From NCBI GenBank assembly GCA_036365455.1, contig JAWQUS010000017.1:7564001-7628000 (forward strand): DNA of 64,000 bases, given 5' to 3'. Source of the DNA: Macrosoma leucophasiata. Taxonomy: Eukaryota; Arthropoda; Insecta; Lepidoptera; Hedylidae. The first letter of the stretch is position 1, and each line of letters begins with the position of its first letter. The position numbers and the translations under genes are program-made. Under the pieces are notes generated by a model, which searched no databases, was not told the DNA's origin, and was given only the letters and a program-made list of their open reading frames with translations. Of this stretch, positions 63,926 to 64,000 are shown piece by piece.

Positions 63926-64000
63926 TTTGCAGATTTACGCGAGCTTCATACATTGTAGAAGTTAAATGATAAGAAGTTTGGGAGTGTTGTATATGCGAGA

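Overview
This is non-genic, repeat-saturated animal DNA. The mix of elements points to a moth or butterfly (Lepidoptera): Helitron ends with GC-rich hairpins and CTAG, RTE-type LINE tails ending in GAT repeats, tRNA- and 5S-rRNA-headed SINEs, and a Dong/R4-type LINE in a TAA microsatellite. That assignment rests on recalled repeat families, not on a search. I found no convincing host protein gene, and every open reading frame with a recognisable product belongs to a transposable element (TE). LAYOUT. 1-16.8 kb: old interspersed debris (an RTE-type reverse transcriptase C-terminus, a CR1/L2-like reverse transcriptase missing its catalytic YADD box, SINE and MITE pieces, and a Helitron lying inside another Helitron). 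16.86-34.33 kb: a direct tandem segmental duplication. Unit 1 (16862-26175) is followed immediately by unit 2 (26176-34332); unit 2 has lost two internal blocks. The right ~6.5 kb of the two units is almost identical, while the left ~2.8 kb is visibly more diverged. The unit carries MITEs, tRNA-like mini-retroposons, a 44-bp perfect inverted repeat, intact SINEs and the 3' end of a LINE. 33.2-38.3 kb: a three-layer nest. A ~270-bp repeat ('repeat A') is split by a 5S-rRNA-derived SINE, and an apparently full-length, uninterrupted Dong/R4-like LINE (1392 codons) sits in the ATT/TAA tail of that SINE. The duplication breakpoint cuts this LINE, so the order of events can be read. 38.3-64 kb: more repeat A copies, two long non-autonomous Helitrons in opposite orientation (39776-41222 and 57867-59458), one of which carries an inverted copy of sequence found 1.6 kb away, several short Helitrons, foldback elements, LINE tails and a decayed autonomous Helitron helicase at 60994-62400. 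HOW THE PARTS RELATE. The LINEs are plausible donors of retrotransposition machinery for the SINEs: the 5S-SINE 3' end resembles the RTE LINE 3' end. The Helitron helicase remnant is the class of protein that would mobilise the CTAG-ended elements. Only the Dong-like ORF looks intact. Family names are from memory; 'repeat A', 'element D', 'element F' and similar are labels used only here. Boundaries without target duplications are approximate.
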